From: an uncultured Elusimicrobium sp.
GTDB lineage: Bacteria; Elusimicrobiota; Elusimicrobia; Elusimicrobiales; Elusimicrobiaceae
DNA: 11,672 nucleotides
Direction of reading: 5' to 3'
NCBI GenBank assembly: GCA_946061795.1
Contig: CAMGSK010000033.1
Location: forward strand, 1-11,672
Made by a program: the position numbers and the translations under genes. Below, piece by piece: positions 7,273 to 11,672 of this stretch (its first letter is position 1; each line of letters begins with the position of its first letter). Below the pieces are notes generated by a model. It saw only the letters and a program-made list of their open reading frames with translations. It searched no databases and had not been told where the DNA came from.

Positions 7273-8382
7273 ATGGAAGAAAATAAAGAATCCGTCAATG
7301 AAAACGCCGTCGAACAAACCGCTTCCTCCGCCGAACCGGAGCAGCCGGTTTCCCAGCCGCAAAACGAGCCGCAGACTCTTTCCGCGCCGCAGCCTGCGCG
7401 TCCCGAACGCAAAGGAAAGGGCGGTTTTTGGTTTTTTCTGCTGCTTGCGGCGTTTTGCACTTCCGCCGTTTGCGGCGTGTATTTGACTGTGAAACCCGGT
7501 TTGAAATGTTCCAAATCCGCAGCGCGCGAAAGCGCTTCTTTCACGTTGTCTTCTCCGAAGAAGAATACGACGGGGGAAGGCATCGCGTGGATTAAAGTGC
7601 GCGGCGTTATCGCCGAAGAGGACAACCAGAGCCCGTTCAGCCGTCCTTCCGGAGCTTCTTATATTGCCAAACGTGTCCGTGACGCGGCCGGGGACAAAAA
7701 TGTCAAAGCCATTGTTTTGGACATCAATTCTCCCGGAGGCACGGTGGCTTCCGTCCAGGACATTTACGGGGAAATTTTAAGCGCCAAAGAAAAAGGCAAG
7801 AAAGTGGTCGCGCTTTTCCGCGACGTAGCCGCCAGCGGCGCGTTTTATATCGCCATGGCCGCGGACCAAATCGTGGCCGAGCCCGGCACCATTACCGGTT
7901 CCGTAGGGGTGATTATGCAGGCGGGCAACGTGGTGGGACTGTTTGACAAGCTGGGCATTCAGGTGACGCCCATTACTTCCGGAAAATACAAAGACATCGG
8001 TTCGGCTTACCGGCCCATGACCGATGCGGAAAAAGCTCTTTTGCAAGACATGGTCAACGATACTTATACGCAGTTTTTCGCCGCGGTCAAAGCCGGACGT
8101 CCCAACGTCAAACCGGAAGATTTGACGGAATACACCGACGGACGCGTATTTACCGGCCAACGCGCCTATAATTTAGGTTTCATTGACAAGCTGGGCGGAG
8201 AAGAAACGGCCCGCTTGCTGGCCGGCGAACTGGCGGGATTGAAAGACCCCCAAATCGTCAGCCAAAAGAACGAAGGCCTGCGCGAGTTGATTTTCTCTTT
8301 GGGCTCCATGGAAAACAAAACGCTTTCCAAACAGCTGCAAAGTTTGCAAAGCCCCAGCGTTTCTTATCTGTGGGTGTATTAA
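7273..8382 (+). CDS. sppA: Signal peptide peptidase SppA, short (single-domain) type
   Basis: Membrane-anchored Ser/Lys protease of the ClpP/crotonase fold that digests leftover signal peptides and other membrane peptides. 369 aa, close to the short Bacillus-type SppA rather than the roughly 600-aa E. coli tandem form. Residues 1-50 are a Pro/Gln/Glu-rich cytoplasmic tail, and residues 51-73 are one transmembrane anchor. The protease domain follows, with DINSPGG (150-156), DVAASGAFYIA holding the nucleophile Ser188, TGSVGV (208-213), and SGKYKDIGS holding the general base Lys240. The Ser-Lys spacing of 52 matches B. subtilis Ser147/Lys199. AAGGGG 6 nt before ATG 7273 supports the start. The stop overlaps the SD of the next gene, so the two are probably cotranscribed. 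Confidence 0.93.
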   Translation: MEENKESVNENAVEQTASSAEPEQPVSQPQNEPQTLSAPQPARPERKGKGGFWFFLLLAAFCTSAVCGVYLTVKPGLKCSKSAARESASFTLSSPKKNTTGEGIAWIKVRGVIAEEDNQSPFSRPSGASYIAKRVRDAAGDKNVKAIVLDINSPGGTVASVQDIYGEILSAKEKGKKVVALFRDVAASGAFYIAMAADQIVAEPGTITGSVGVIMQAGNVVGLFDKLGIQVTPITSGKYKDIGSAYRPMTDAEKALLQDMVNDTYTQFFAAVKAGRPNVKPEDLTEYTDGRVFTGQRAYNLGFIDKLGGEETARLLAGELAGLKDPQIVSQKNEGLRELIFSLGSMENKTLSKQLQSLQSPSVSYLWVY

Positions 8383-8391
8383 GGAGCGGGT

Positions 8392-8952
8392 ATGTGGGCT
8401 TTACTAAACGCATATTTCATGTATGACAAGGACCCCGCCCGCGCTGTACGCACGTTGGTGGAAAAACGGCGTTTCGGGGCGGCTTTTGCCGGGTGTTTCG
8501 CCGCGGCCTTATGCTGGGTGGTGTTCTTTTGGGCGGGGAGCGATCTTTCCGTCTGGGGCTTGCTGTGGCGTACGGCGTTTTTCTGGCTGGCGGAACTGAC
8601 GCTGTGCTATATATGGGCGGCGGTCTCCGGTTTGTTTTTAAACTTTTTTTCCGACGGGAACGGCCCTTCCGCCCTGTTTGTGGCGATGGGGCTTTCCGGC
8701 TTTGTGCAGGGCTTGTTGTTATGCTTTGCCTTGCCGGCATTGGTCTGGCCCTGGCTTCGTCCTCTGTGTGCATTGGTTTTCTTAGTCACGCTGTTGCTGC
8801 GTTTTGTGTTTGTGGTGCTGAACGCCGCGCGTGCGGCGCAGGTGGGCGCGGGAAAAGCGTTTGCGGCTTTGTGCTTTGCGGCGGTTCCCGTTTTTGCCGT
8901 GTTTTTGATGTGCGCCGGCTTGGCGGGTTTGGCCGTTAGTTTGGCTTTGTAG
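8392..8952 (+). CDS. Five-helix inner-membrane protein, Yip1-like
   Basis: 186 aa, strongly hydrophobic, with helices at about 29-47, 57-84, 98-116, 120-144 and 157-186, and a short charged N-terminus (MYDKDPARAVRTLVEKRR). A DP near the start followed by five membrane spans resembles bacterial Yip1-domain proteins, whose function is mostly unknown; this is a topology-based resemblance, not a motif match. The start at 8392 has AAGGAG (8381-8386) 5 nt upstream, overlapping the sppA stop, so it is likely translated from the sppA mRNA. A terminator follows 9 nt after the stop. A role with SppA at the membrane is only suggested by the pairing. Confidence 0.7.
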   Translation: MWALLNAYFMYDKDPARAVRTLVEKRRFGAAFAGCFAAALCWVVFFWAGSDLSVWGLLWRTAFFWLAELTLCYIWAAVSGLFLNFFSDGNGPSALFVAMGLSGFVQGLLLCFALPALVWPWLRPLCALVFLVTLLLRFVFVVLNAARAAQVGAGKAFAALCFAAVPVFAVFLMCAGLAGLAVSLAL

Positions 8953-8961
8953 GTAAAACGT

Positions 8962-8998
8962 AAAACGCCCCCGCACCAAAATGCGGGGGCGTTTTTTT
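8962..8998 (+). terminator. Intrinsic terminator of the sppA transcript
   Basis: A 14-bp perfect stem (8962-8975 with 8982-8995, GC-rich core CGCCCCCGCA) with a 6-nt loop and a run of seven T (8992-8998). It ends 49 nt before the tetR ATG, so its T-run occupies the -35 region of the tetR promoter. Confidence 0.92.
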
Positions 8999-9009
8999 GC
9001 GGGAAAATG

Positions 9010-9018
9010 TGCTATACT
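9010..9018 (+). promoter_or_regulatory. Extended -10 promoter of tetR
   Basis: TGCTATACT is an extended -10 element. There is no good -35, since that position falls in the upstream terminator T-run. The expected start is near 9025, which puts the first transcribed bases inside the palindrome at 9024-9039. Confidence 0.65.
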
Positions 9019-9023
9019 GTCTA

Positions 9024-9039
9024 TACCTACCGGTAGGTA
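9024..9039. promoter_or_regulatory. Perfect 16-bp palindrome, probable TetR operator
   Basis: TACCTACCGGTAGGTA is its own reverse complement over all 16 bases. It starts 6 nt after the -10 hexamer, covers the predicted transcription start and contains the only SD-like bases (AGGT, 9035-9038) before ATG 9048. TetR dimers typically bind such sites at their own promoters, so repression by steric block of RNA polymerase is the natural reading. That binding is inferred. Confidence 0.8.
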
Positions 9040-9047
9040 GCAAAAAT

Positions 9048-9704
9048 ATGAAAAAATCATCTTCCCATAGTTCCGCAGACCGCGGCGGCGCGCACGAACG
9101 CCAAATGCGCAAGCGCATTTATGAAGAGGCTTTCCGTCTGATGGCCGAAAAAGGCATAGACGGCGTTTCCATGCGCGAAATCGCCGAAAAAGTACAAGTG
9201 ACCAAGCCGGTGCTGTACTATTATTTTAAAAACAAAGAAGACCTCTGTTTGGCCATCATCCGTGAACGAGCGCGGCAGTTTAACAAGTTTTTAGAAGGAG
9301 TTCTGGCACAGGAAATTACCGCGCCGAGGCTGTTGGAAGAGGTGTTCGGCCGTCATGTGGATTTTTTTCAAAAGGACCCGGACAATTCCAAATTTATCGC
9401 CCGGACGATTGCCTACGCTTTGAGCAACCCCGACAAATTTAAATATAAAGGCAAACCCACGGAACGGCTGCGGGACGTATTCGCTGCGTCTCCTCTCAAA
9501 AAATCCGTGACGGAAAAAGGGCTGGAAGATTTGGACCGGTTGGTGCGCGCGGTGCTTTTGCAAATCATGCTCAGTGCTTATGAACGCATGCATATGCTCC
9601 ATGAAGGAAAGAGCAAAGAATACGACCGGGAAACCGTCGGACGGCTGGCCCAAATTATTATTTTGGGCGTAGAGGCGTATTACCGCGGAAACGGCCGGAA
9701 ATGA
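9048..9704 (+). CDS. TetR/AcrR-family transcriptional regulator
   Basis: 218 aa DNA-binding repressor. Residues 18-66 are the TetR N-terminal helix-turn-helix domain: RKRIYEEAFRLMAEKGIDGVSM, then REIAEKVQVTKPVLYYYFKNKEDL with the family-typical YYYF-x-NKEDL recognition-helix end. Residues 75-218 form an alpha-helical ligand/dimer domain that is too variable to assign an inducer. The start at 9048 is chosen because the frame's upstream TTG (8997) lies in the previous terminator and before the promoter. The SD is weak (AGGT, about 9 nt upstream) and embedded in the operator. No efflux or metabolic gene is divergent from it; the next same-strand gene, an outer-membrane protein, has its own promoter. 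Its regulon therefore cannot be read from context beyond itself. Confidence 0.9.
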   Translation: MKKSSSHSSADRGGAHERQMRKRIYEEAFRLMAEKGIDGVSMREIAEKVQVTKPVLYYYFKNKEDLCLAIIRERARQFNKFLEGVLAQEITAPRLLEEVFGRHVDFFQKDPDNSKFIARTIAYALSNPDKFKYKGKPTERLRDVFAASPLKKSVTEKGLEDLDRLVRAVLLQIMLSAYERMHMLHEGKSKEYDRETVGRLAQIIILGVEAYYRGNGRK

Positions 9705-9721
9705 CTAGACCGTTTTGGGGA

Positions 9722-9750
9722 TTGCTTTTCCGTCAAAGAATTTGTTTAAT
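9722..9750 (+). promoter_or_regulatory. Sigma70-type promoter of the candidate small RNA
   Basis: TTGCTT (9722-9727) and TTTAAT (9745-9750) are separated by 17 nt, a standard spacing. The expected start is near 9757, immediately before the first stem of the structured region. Confidence 0.5.
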
Positions 9751-9756
9751 AAAGTA

Positions 9757-9876
9757 GCTGGGCGGGCCGGTTGCAACCCGTTTTTGCGCCGTTAGGCGGC
9801 GCGGTGGGCTTTCCTCTGGGGGAGACTCATCACTCGCCCAGTGAGAAAAAAGGACCCGTTTGCGCGGGTCCTTTTT
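9757..9876 (+). ncRNA. Candidate small RNA gene, unassigned family
   Basis: About 120 nt between a plausible promoter and an intrinsic terminator, with no open frame of interest. A 7-bp closing stem CTGGGCG/CGCCCAG (9758-9764 with 9835-9841) encloses a multibranched interior. Inside is a perfect 6-bp hairpin GCGCCG/CGGCGC (9786-9791 with 9797-9802, loop TTAGG), a GGTT-GC-AACC inverted repeat (9769-9778), and a possible third hairpin (9809-9824) containing G-U pairs. The base composition is much more GC-rich than the flanking spacer. I could not match it to tmRNA, RNase P, SRP, 6S or a known riboswitch. The next ORF has its own promoter downstream of the terminator, so a free small RNA is more likely than a leader. 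The 5' end is estimated. Confidence 0.55.
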
Positions 9877-9878
9877 TT
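9846..9878 (+). terminator. Intrinsic terminator of the candidate small RNA
   Basis: A run of A then GGACCCG pairs with CGGGTCC followed by seven T (stem 9846-9858 with 9865-9877, loop TTTGCG). It would also end any read-through from tetR, which lacks a clear terminator of its own. Confidence 0.88.
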
Positions 9879-9920
9879 GTAAAGAGAATCTTTTTTTGCA
9901 GGAAGGCTTTGGAAGTTTTC

Positions 9921-9949
9921 TTGACGCGCTTCTCTTTTTTTCATATCGT
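9921..9949 (+). promoter_or_regulatory. Promoter of the outer-membrane protein gene
   Basis: TTGACG (9921-9926) and TATCGT (9944-9949) lie 17 nt apart. The -35 is near consensus and the -10 moderate. The start would be near 9957, leaving a leader of about 33 nt that ends in GGAGGA. Confidence 0.55.
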
Positions 9950-9989
9950 TTCCTAGAAAGCACAGCTTGGTGAATTCTTTGGAGGAAGA

Positions 9990-10838
9990 ATGAAAAAAAG
10001 TTTGTTTGTTCTGTTTGCCGTGTTGTTATCCGTTCCCGCTTTTGCGTCCGAAGAGGCCAAACGCCATTGGTTTGAGGTGTCCTATGAAAATGCCGATTAC
10101 ACGTATCGGGAACCTCATATGGCCAATACGATGAGTCTGAAAGGGCGGCTGCAGGGTGTGAACGCTAAATACACGTATCAAGGCGTTTTGTCTGACGTGT
10201 TAAAAGATGCCGACTCTTCTTTTTTGACGCTGGATTTCCGCTACATGGGCGGAAGCGTGGACTACGACGGATATATGCAGTCGGGTGCCGGAGACGCTTA
10301 TCCCATTTCCCACTCCGATATTGGAGATTATTATCTGGAAGGACGTCTGTTGCTGGGGCAGGTGTTTGAGGCGACGGATTCTTTGTCTTTTTGGCCTTAT
10401 TTTGGGCTGGGATATCGGTTTTTAAAGGACCATTTGGATAAATTTGAAGGAGGATATCAGCGGGAATCCACCTACATTTATATGCCGCTGGGGTTGGACG
10501 TTAAATATGAATTCGCTCCGACGTGGACCATCGGGTTGGGCGGAGAGTTTGACTGGCTGATCAAGGGCCGGCAAATGAGCCGTATGAGCGATGTCCATCC
10601 TTTGTATGATGATACCAGCAACCGCCAAACCCAAGGATACGGCTTGCGTTTCAGTGCGCGGCTTCAGAAAGATTTTGAATATTTTGGAATATTTGCGGAG
10701 CCTTTTTGGCGCTATTGGCATATTCAAAATTCTGACGAAGAACCTCTTACAGTATTGGGACTCCCGACGGGAATGGGATTGGTGGAGCCGTTTAATACGA
10801 CTAAAGAATACGGTTTAAAAGTCGGTTTGGTGTTTTAA
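9990..10838 (+). CDS. Outer-membrane beta-barrel protein
   Basis: 282 aa. Residues 1-19 are a clean Sec signal peptide (KK, hydrophobic core, cleavage after AFA). The mature part has many alternating aromatic/polar strands rich in Tyr, Gly, Phe and Trp, for example YFGLGYRFLKD, IYMPLGLDVKYEF, TIGLGGEFDW, GLRFSARLQKDF and IFAEPFWRYWHIQ. It ends in GLKVGLVF with a C-terminal Phe, the usual signal for BAM-dependent barrel insertion. Size and strand count fit a barrel of roughly 8-12 strands. I do not recognise a specific family: omptin-like length is noted, but no omptin catalytic Asp/His pattern can be confirmed by eye. Function could be structural, adhesive, pore or enzymatic. The start at 9990 has GGAGG 4 nt upstream; a strong terminator follows. 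Confidence 0.85.
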   Translation: MKKSLFVLFAVLLSVPAFASEEAKRHWFEVSYENADYTYREPHMANTMSLKGRLQGVNAKYTYQGVLSDVLKDADSSFLTLDFRYMGGSVDYDGYMQSGAGDAYPISHSDIGDYYLEGRLLLGQVFEATDSLSFWPYFGLGYRFLKDHLDKFEGGYQRESTYIYMPLGLDVKYEFAPTWTIGLGGEFDWLIKGRQMSRMSDVHPLYDDTSNRQTQGYGLRFSARLQKDFEYFGIFAEPFWRYWHIQNSDEEPLTVLGLPTGMGLVEPFNTTKEYGLKVGLVF

Positions 10839-10840
10839 CG

Positions 10841-10873
10841 AAAATCCCCGGAGGCGCCTCCGGGGATTTTTTT
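10841..10873 (+). terminator. Intrinsic terminator of the outer-membrane protein gene
   Basis: A perfect 30-base palindrome (10841-10870; each arm AAAATCCCCGGAGGC) followed by more T to give a seven-T tract. It begins 2 nt after the stop codon. Confidence 0.92.
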
Positions 10874-10877
10874 ACAT

Positions 10878-10906
10878 AAAAACCCCCGGCTTTTTGCCGG
10901 GGGTTT
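10878..10906 (-). terminator. Intrinsic terminator of tRNA-Cys (minus strand)
   Basis: AAACCCCCGGC (10880-10890) pairs with GCCGGGGGTTT (10896-10906) around a five-base loop. On the minus strand the stem is followed by a five-T tract (10882-10878), 9 nt after the tRNA 3' end. It lies back-to-back with the plus-strand terminator. Confidence 0.85.
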
Positions 10907-10914
10907 GAAATATA

Positions 10915-10986
10915 AGGTGCGGGCGGGAATCGAACCCGCGAATATGAGTTTTGCAGACTCACGCCTTACCACTTGGCCACCGCACC
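10915..10986 (-). tRNA. tRNA-Cys (anticodon GCA)
   Basis: 72 nt. The 7-bp acceptor stem GGTGCGG/CCGCACC closes at both ends; the D-arm holds GTGGTAAG. The anticodon stem TGAGT/ACTCA encloses loop CTGCAAA with anticodon GCA, and the T-arm GCGGG-TTCGATT-CCCGC is perfect. The discriminator base is T, the standard Cys identity element. The 3' CCA is not encoded (TAT follows). Confidence 0.97.
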
Positions 10987-11003
10987 GTCAAATGGATGTA
11001 TAT

Positions 11004-11012
11004 ATTATAGCA
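11004..11012 (-). promoter_or_regulatory. Extended -10 promoter of tRNA-Cys
   Basis: On the minus strand TGCTATAAT (11012 down to 11004) is a consensus extended -10, 17 nt upstream of the mature tRNA 5' end. The nearest -35-like bases are poor. A 12-bp palindrome, GGAAATATTTCC (11019-11030), lies directly upstream. Confidence 0.65.
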
Positions 11013-11060
11013 AAAAAAGGAAATATTTCCGCAAGATTTTGAAGAAAGAAAAATTAGGCC

Positions 11061-11088
11061 TTGAAAAACGGGAAAATTCTTTTATACT
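11061..11088 (+). promoter_or_regulatory. Sigma70-type promoter of the second candidate small RNA
   Basis: TTGAAA (11061-11066) and TATACT (11083-11088) are 16 nt apart, both close to consensus. The expected start is near 11095, at the foot of the 9-bp closing stem. Confidence 0.65.
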
Positions 11089-11095
11089 GACAATG

Positions 11096-11201
11096 TAAGA
11101 AGGCCAACAGAGGACCTGTTTTAAGGTTATGCCCCGTAAAAGGGCCGGGCCTTCTTCTTCTTTTGAAAGCGGCGTCCGCGGTTGCGCGGGCGTCGTTTTT
11201 T
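11096..11201 (+). ncRNA. Candidate small RNA gene with three-way-junction fold, unassigned family
   Basis: About 106 nt with promoter, fold and terminator all visible. A perfect 9-bp closing stem AAGAAGGCC/GGCCTTCTT (11097-11105 with 11148-11156) encloses two hairpins. The first is AACAG/CTGTT (11106-11110 with 11116-11120, loop AGGAC). The second is GCCC/GGGC (11131-11134 with 11142-11145, loop CGTAAAA). They are joined by a 10-nt strand, so the whole is a three-way junction. A pyrimidine-rich linker then leads to the terminator hairpin. No meaningful ORF lies in it or directly after it. It does not match tmRNA, SRP, RNase P or 6S, nor the purine-riboswitch core despite the similar topology. 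Confidence 0.6.
11170..11201 (+). terminator. Intrinsic terminator of the second candidate small RNA
   Basis: An 11-bp stem (11170-11180 with 11185-11195, two G-U pairs, loop GTTG) is followed directly by six T (11196-11201). Confidence 0.85.
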
Positions 11202-11243
11202 GCGTTATTTCCGACGGAAGTCTATGCGCCGCAGCAGTGTTTT

Positions 11244-11252
11244 TGATATAAT
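11244..11252 (+). promoter_or_regulatory. Possible extended -10 promoter upstream of the tRNA-tuf cluster
   Basis: TGATATAAT is an extended -10 with no good -35. It lies after the small-RNA terminator in the 143-nt stretch 11202-11344, which otherwise holds no gene. If active it would be a second, more distal promoter for tRNA-Gly, tRNA-Thr and tuf. Confidence 0.4.
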
Positions 11253-11298
11253 AAACATAAGCGGCGTATCCGTCCCGCATATATAAAATCAAACGGCT

Positions 11299-11326
11299 TT
11301 TGCAAAAACTGATTTTTTTGTATAAT
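11299..11326 (+). promoter_or_regulatory. Promoter of the tRNA-Gly/tRNA-Thr/tuf cluster
   Basis: Consensus TATAAT (11321-11326) has TTTGCA (11299-11304) 16 nt upstream. The start would be near 11333, a dozen bases before the tRNA-Gly 5' end. Confidence 0.65.
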
Positions 11327-11344
11327 AATTAAGATGTCTTTTAT

Positions 11345-11415
11345 GCGGGCGTAGTTCAATGGTAGAACGTCAGCCTTCCAAGCTGGTCACGTGGGTTCGA
11401 TTCCCATCGCCCGCT
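11345..11415 (+). tRNA. tRNA-Gly (anticodon TCC)
   Basis: 71 nt. Acceptor stem GCGGGCG/CGCCCGC; anticodon stem TCAGC/GCTGG with loop CTTCCAA and anticodon TCC; T-arm GTGGG-TTCGATT-CCCAT. The discriminator is T and CCA is not encoded (TTT follows). First gene of the tRNA-tuf cluster. Confidence 0.97.
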
Positions 11416-11484
11416 TTTTAACCCGAACAGAAACGTTCGCGGTATAACAATTTAGGCGGCCGGATCCCTCCGGACCCGCAAAAT

Positions 11485-11557
11485 GCTGGGGTAGCTCAGC
11501 TGGTAGAGCATCTCCATGGTAAGGAGAAGGTCGTGGGTTCGATTCCCATCCCCAGCT
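11485..11557 (+). tRNA. tRNA-Thr (anticodon GGT)
   Basis: 73 nt. Acceptor stem GCTGGGG/CCCCAGC; D-arm GCTCAGCTGGTAGAGC; anticodon stem TCTCC/GGAGA with loop ATGGTAA and anticodon GGT; T-arm GTGGG-TTCGATT-CCCAT. The discriminator is T and CCA is not encoded. The 69-nt spacer after tRNA-Gly carries a small hairpin (11460-11473) that may help processing. Position 32 is A, where a pyrimidine is usual. Confidence 0.96.
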
Positions 11558-11617
11558 TGTTTTTTGACTAAACAAACAGCAGTAGCGCAGTAAACTCAAA
11601 ACAGGAGAACTAATCAA

Positions 11618-11672
11618 ATGGCAAAGGAAAAATTTTCGCGGTCTAAGCCGCACGTGAACGTGGGAACGATCG
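11618..11672 (+). CDS. tuf: Elongation factor Tu (5' end only)
   Basis: Only the first 18 codons are in the window: MAKEKFSRSKPHVNVGTI. This is the highly conserved EF-Tu N-terminus, just before the G1 GHVDHGKT loop expected past the edge. EF-Tu is the GTPase that brings aminoacyl-tRNA to the ribosome. The ATG at 11618 has AGGAG (11603-11607) 10 nt upstream. Placement directly after tRNA-Gly and tRNA-Thr, 60 nt from the latter, is the classic bacterial tRNA-tufB arrangement and suggests a shared transcript processed at the tRNAs. Confidence 0.95.
   Translation, partial: MAKEKFSRSKPHVNVGTI

Noticed and set aside
8417..8939. Alternative-frame ORFs over the Yip1-like gene (118 aa minus, 148 aa plus)
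   Set aside because: The 186-aa frame has a proper SD coupled to the sppA stop, coherent membrane topology and a stop just before the terminator; the others have none of these.
9024..9041. Similarity of CCGGTAGGTAGC to the 3' core of the GEMM-I (c-di-GMP) riboswitch
   Set aside because: The rest of the aptamer would have to lie inside the upstream terminator and is absent; the bases are fully explained by a perfect palindrome before tetR.
11096..11156. Purine riboswitch
   Set aside because: It shares only the three-way-junction topology; the conserved junction bases and the GG/CC loop pairing are not present, and no purine gene follows.
11005..11292. 95-aa minus-strand ORF over the second small RNA
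   Set aside because: No SD, no recognisable motif, and it crosses a promoter, a structured RNA and a terminator on the other strand.
11387..11653. 88-aa minus-strand ORF with a WGWESNPRPSPYHGDALP-type sequence
   Set aside because: This is the well-known spurious translation of antisense tRNA genes, here tRNA-Thr and the end of tRNA-Gly.

Overview
The window looks like chromosomal DNA of a free-standing Gram-negative bacterium. It holds meso-diaminopimelate (DAP) and peptidoglycan genes, a signal-peptide-bearing outer-membrane barrel protein, a SppA peptidase and the start of tuf. GC content is moderate. None of the three tRNA genes encodes its 3' CCA. The phylum cannot be fixed from the sequence; the giant MFS fusion and the divergent MurC would fit an Elusimicrobiota-like lineage, but that is only a guess. 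I see no insertion sequence, CRISPR array, phage gene or toxin-antitoxin pair.

Layout. (1) Positions 1-3227 (+) hold the 3' part of a very large protein: at least 560 residues of unrecognised soluble sequence with a Ser-rich linker, fused to a 12-helix major-facilitator domain. It is open through the left edge. (2) A 14-bp bidirectional terminator separates it from a convergent, tightly coupled minus-strand operon, 7180-3311, in the order dapA-asd-dapB-murC. These genes make aspartate semialdehyde, then dihydrodipicolinate, then tetrahydrodipicolinate (the DAP/lysine branch), and add the first amino acid to UDP-MurNAc. Stops and starts overlap by 4 nt at two of the three junctions. (3) A 92-bp divergent spacer leads to sppA and a five-helix membrane protein, probably one transcript, closed by a strong terminator. 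(4) A TetR-family regulator follows, with an extended -10 promoter and a perfect 16-bp palindromic operator that covers the transcription start and weak SD, so it is probably autoregulated. (5) The 285-nt gap after tetR holds a candidate small RNA gene (promoter, structured 120 nt, terminator) and then the promoter of an outer-membrane beta-barrel gene. (6) After back-to-back terminators comes tRNA-Cys on the minus strand. (7) The right end holds a second candidate small RNA with its own promoter and terminator, then tRNA-Gly(TCC), tRNA-Thr(GGT) and the first 18 codons of tuf, a classic tRNA-tuf translation cluster.

The metabolic core is ordinary. The items most worth a second look are the two unassigned RNA genes (about 9757-9876 and 11096-11201), the MurC homologue with altered motifs and a four-cysteine tail, the MFS fusion, and the TetR operator architecture.
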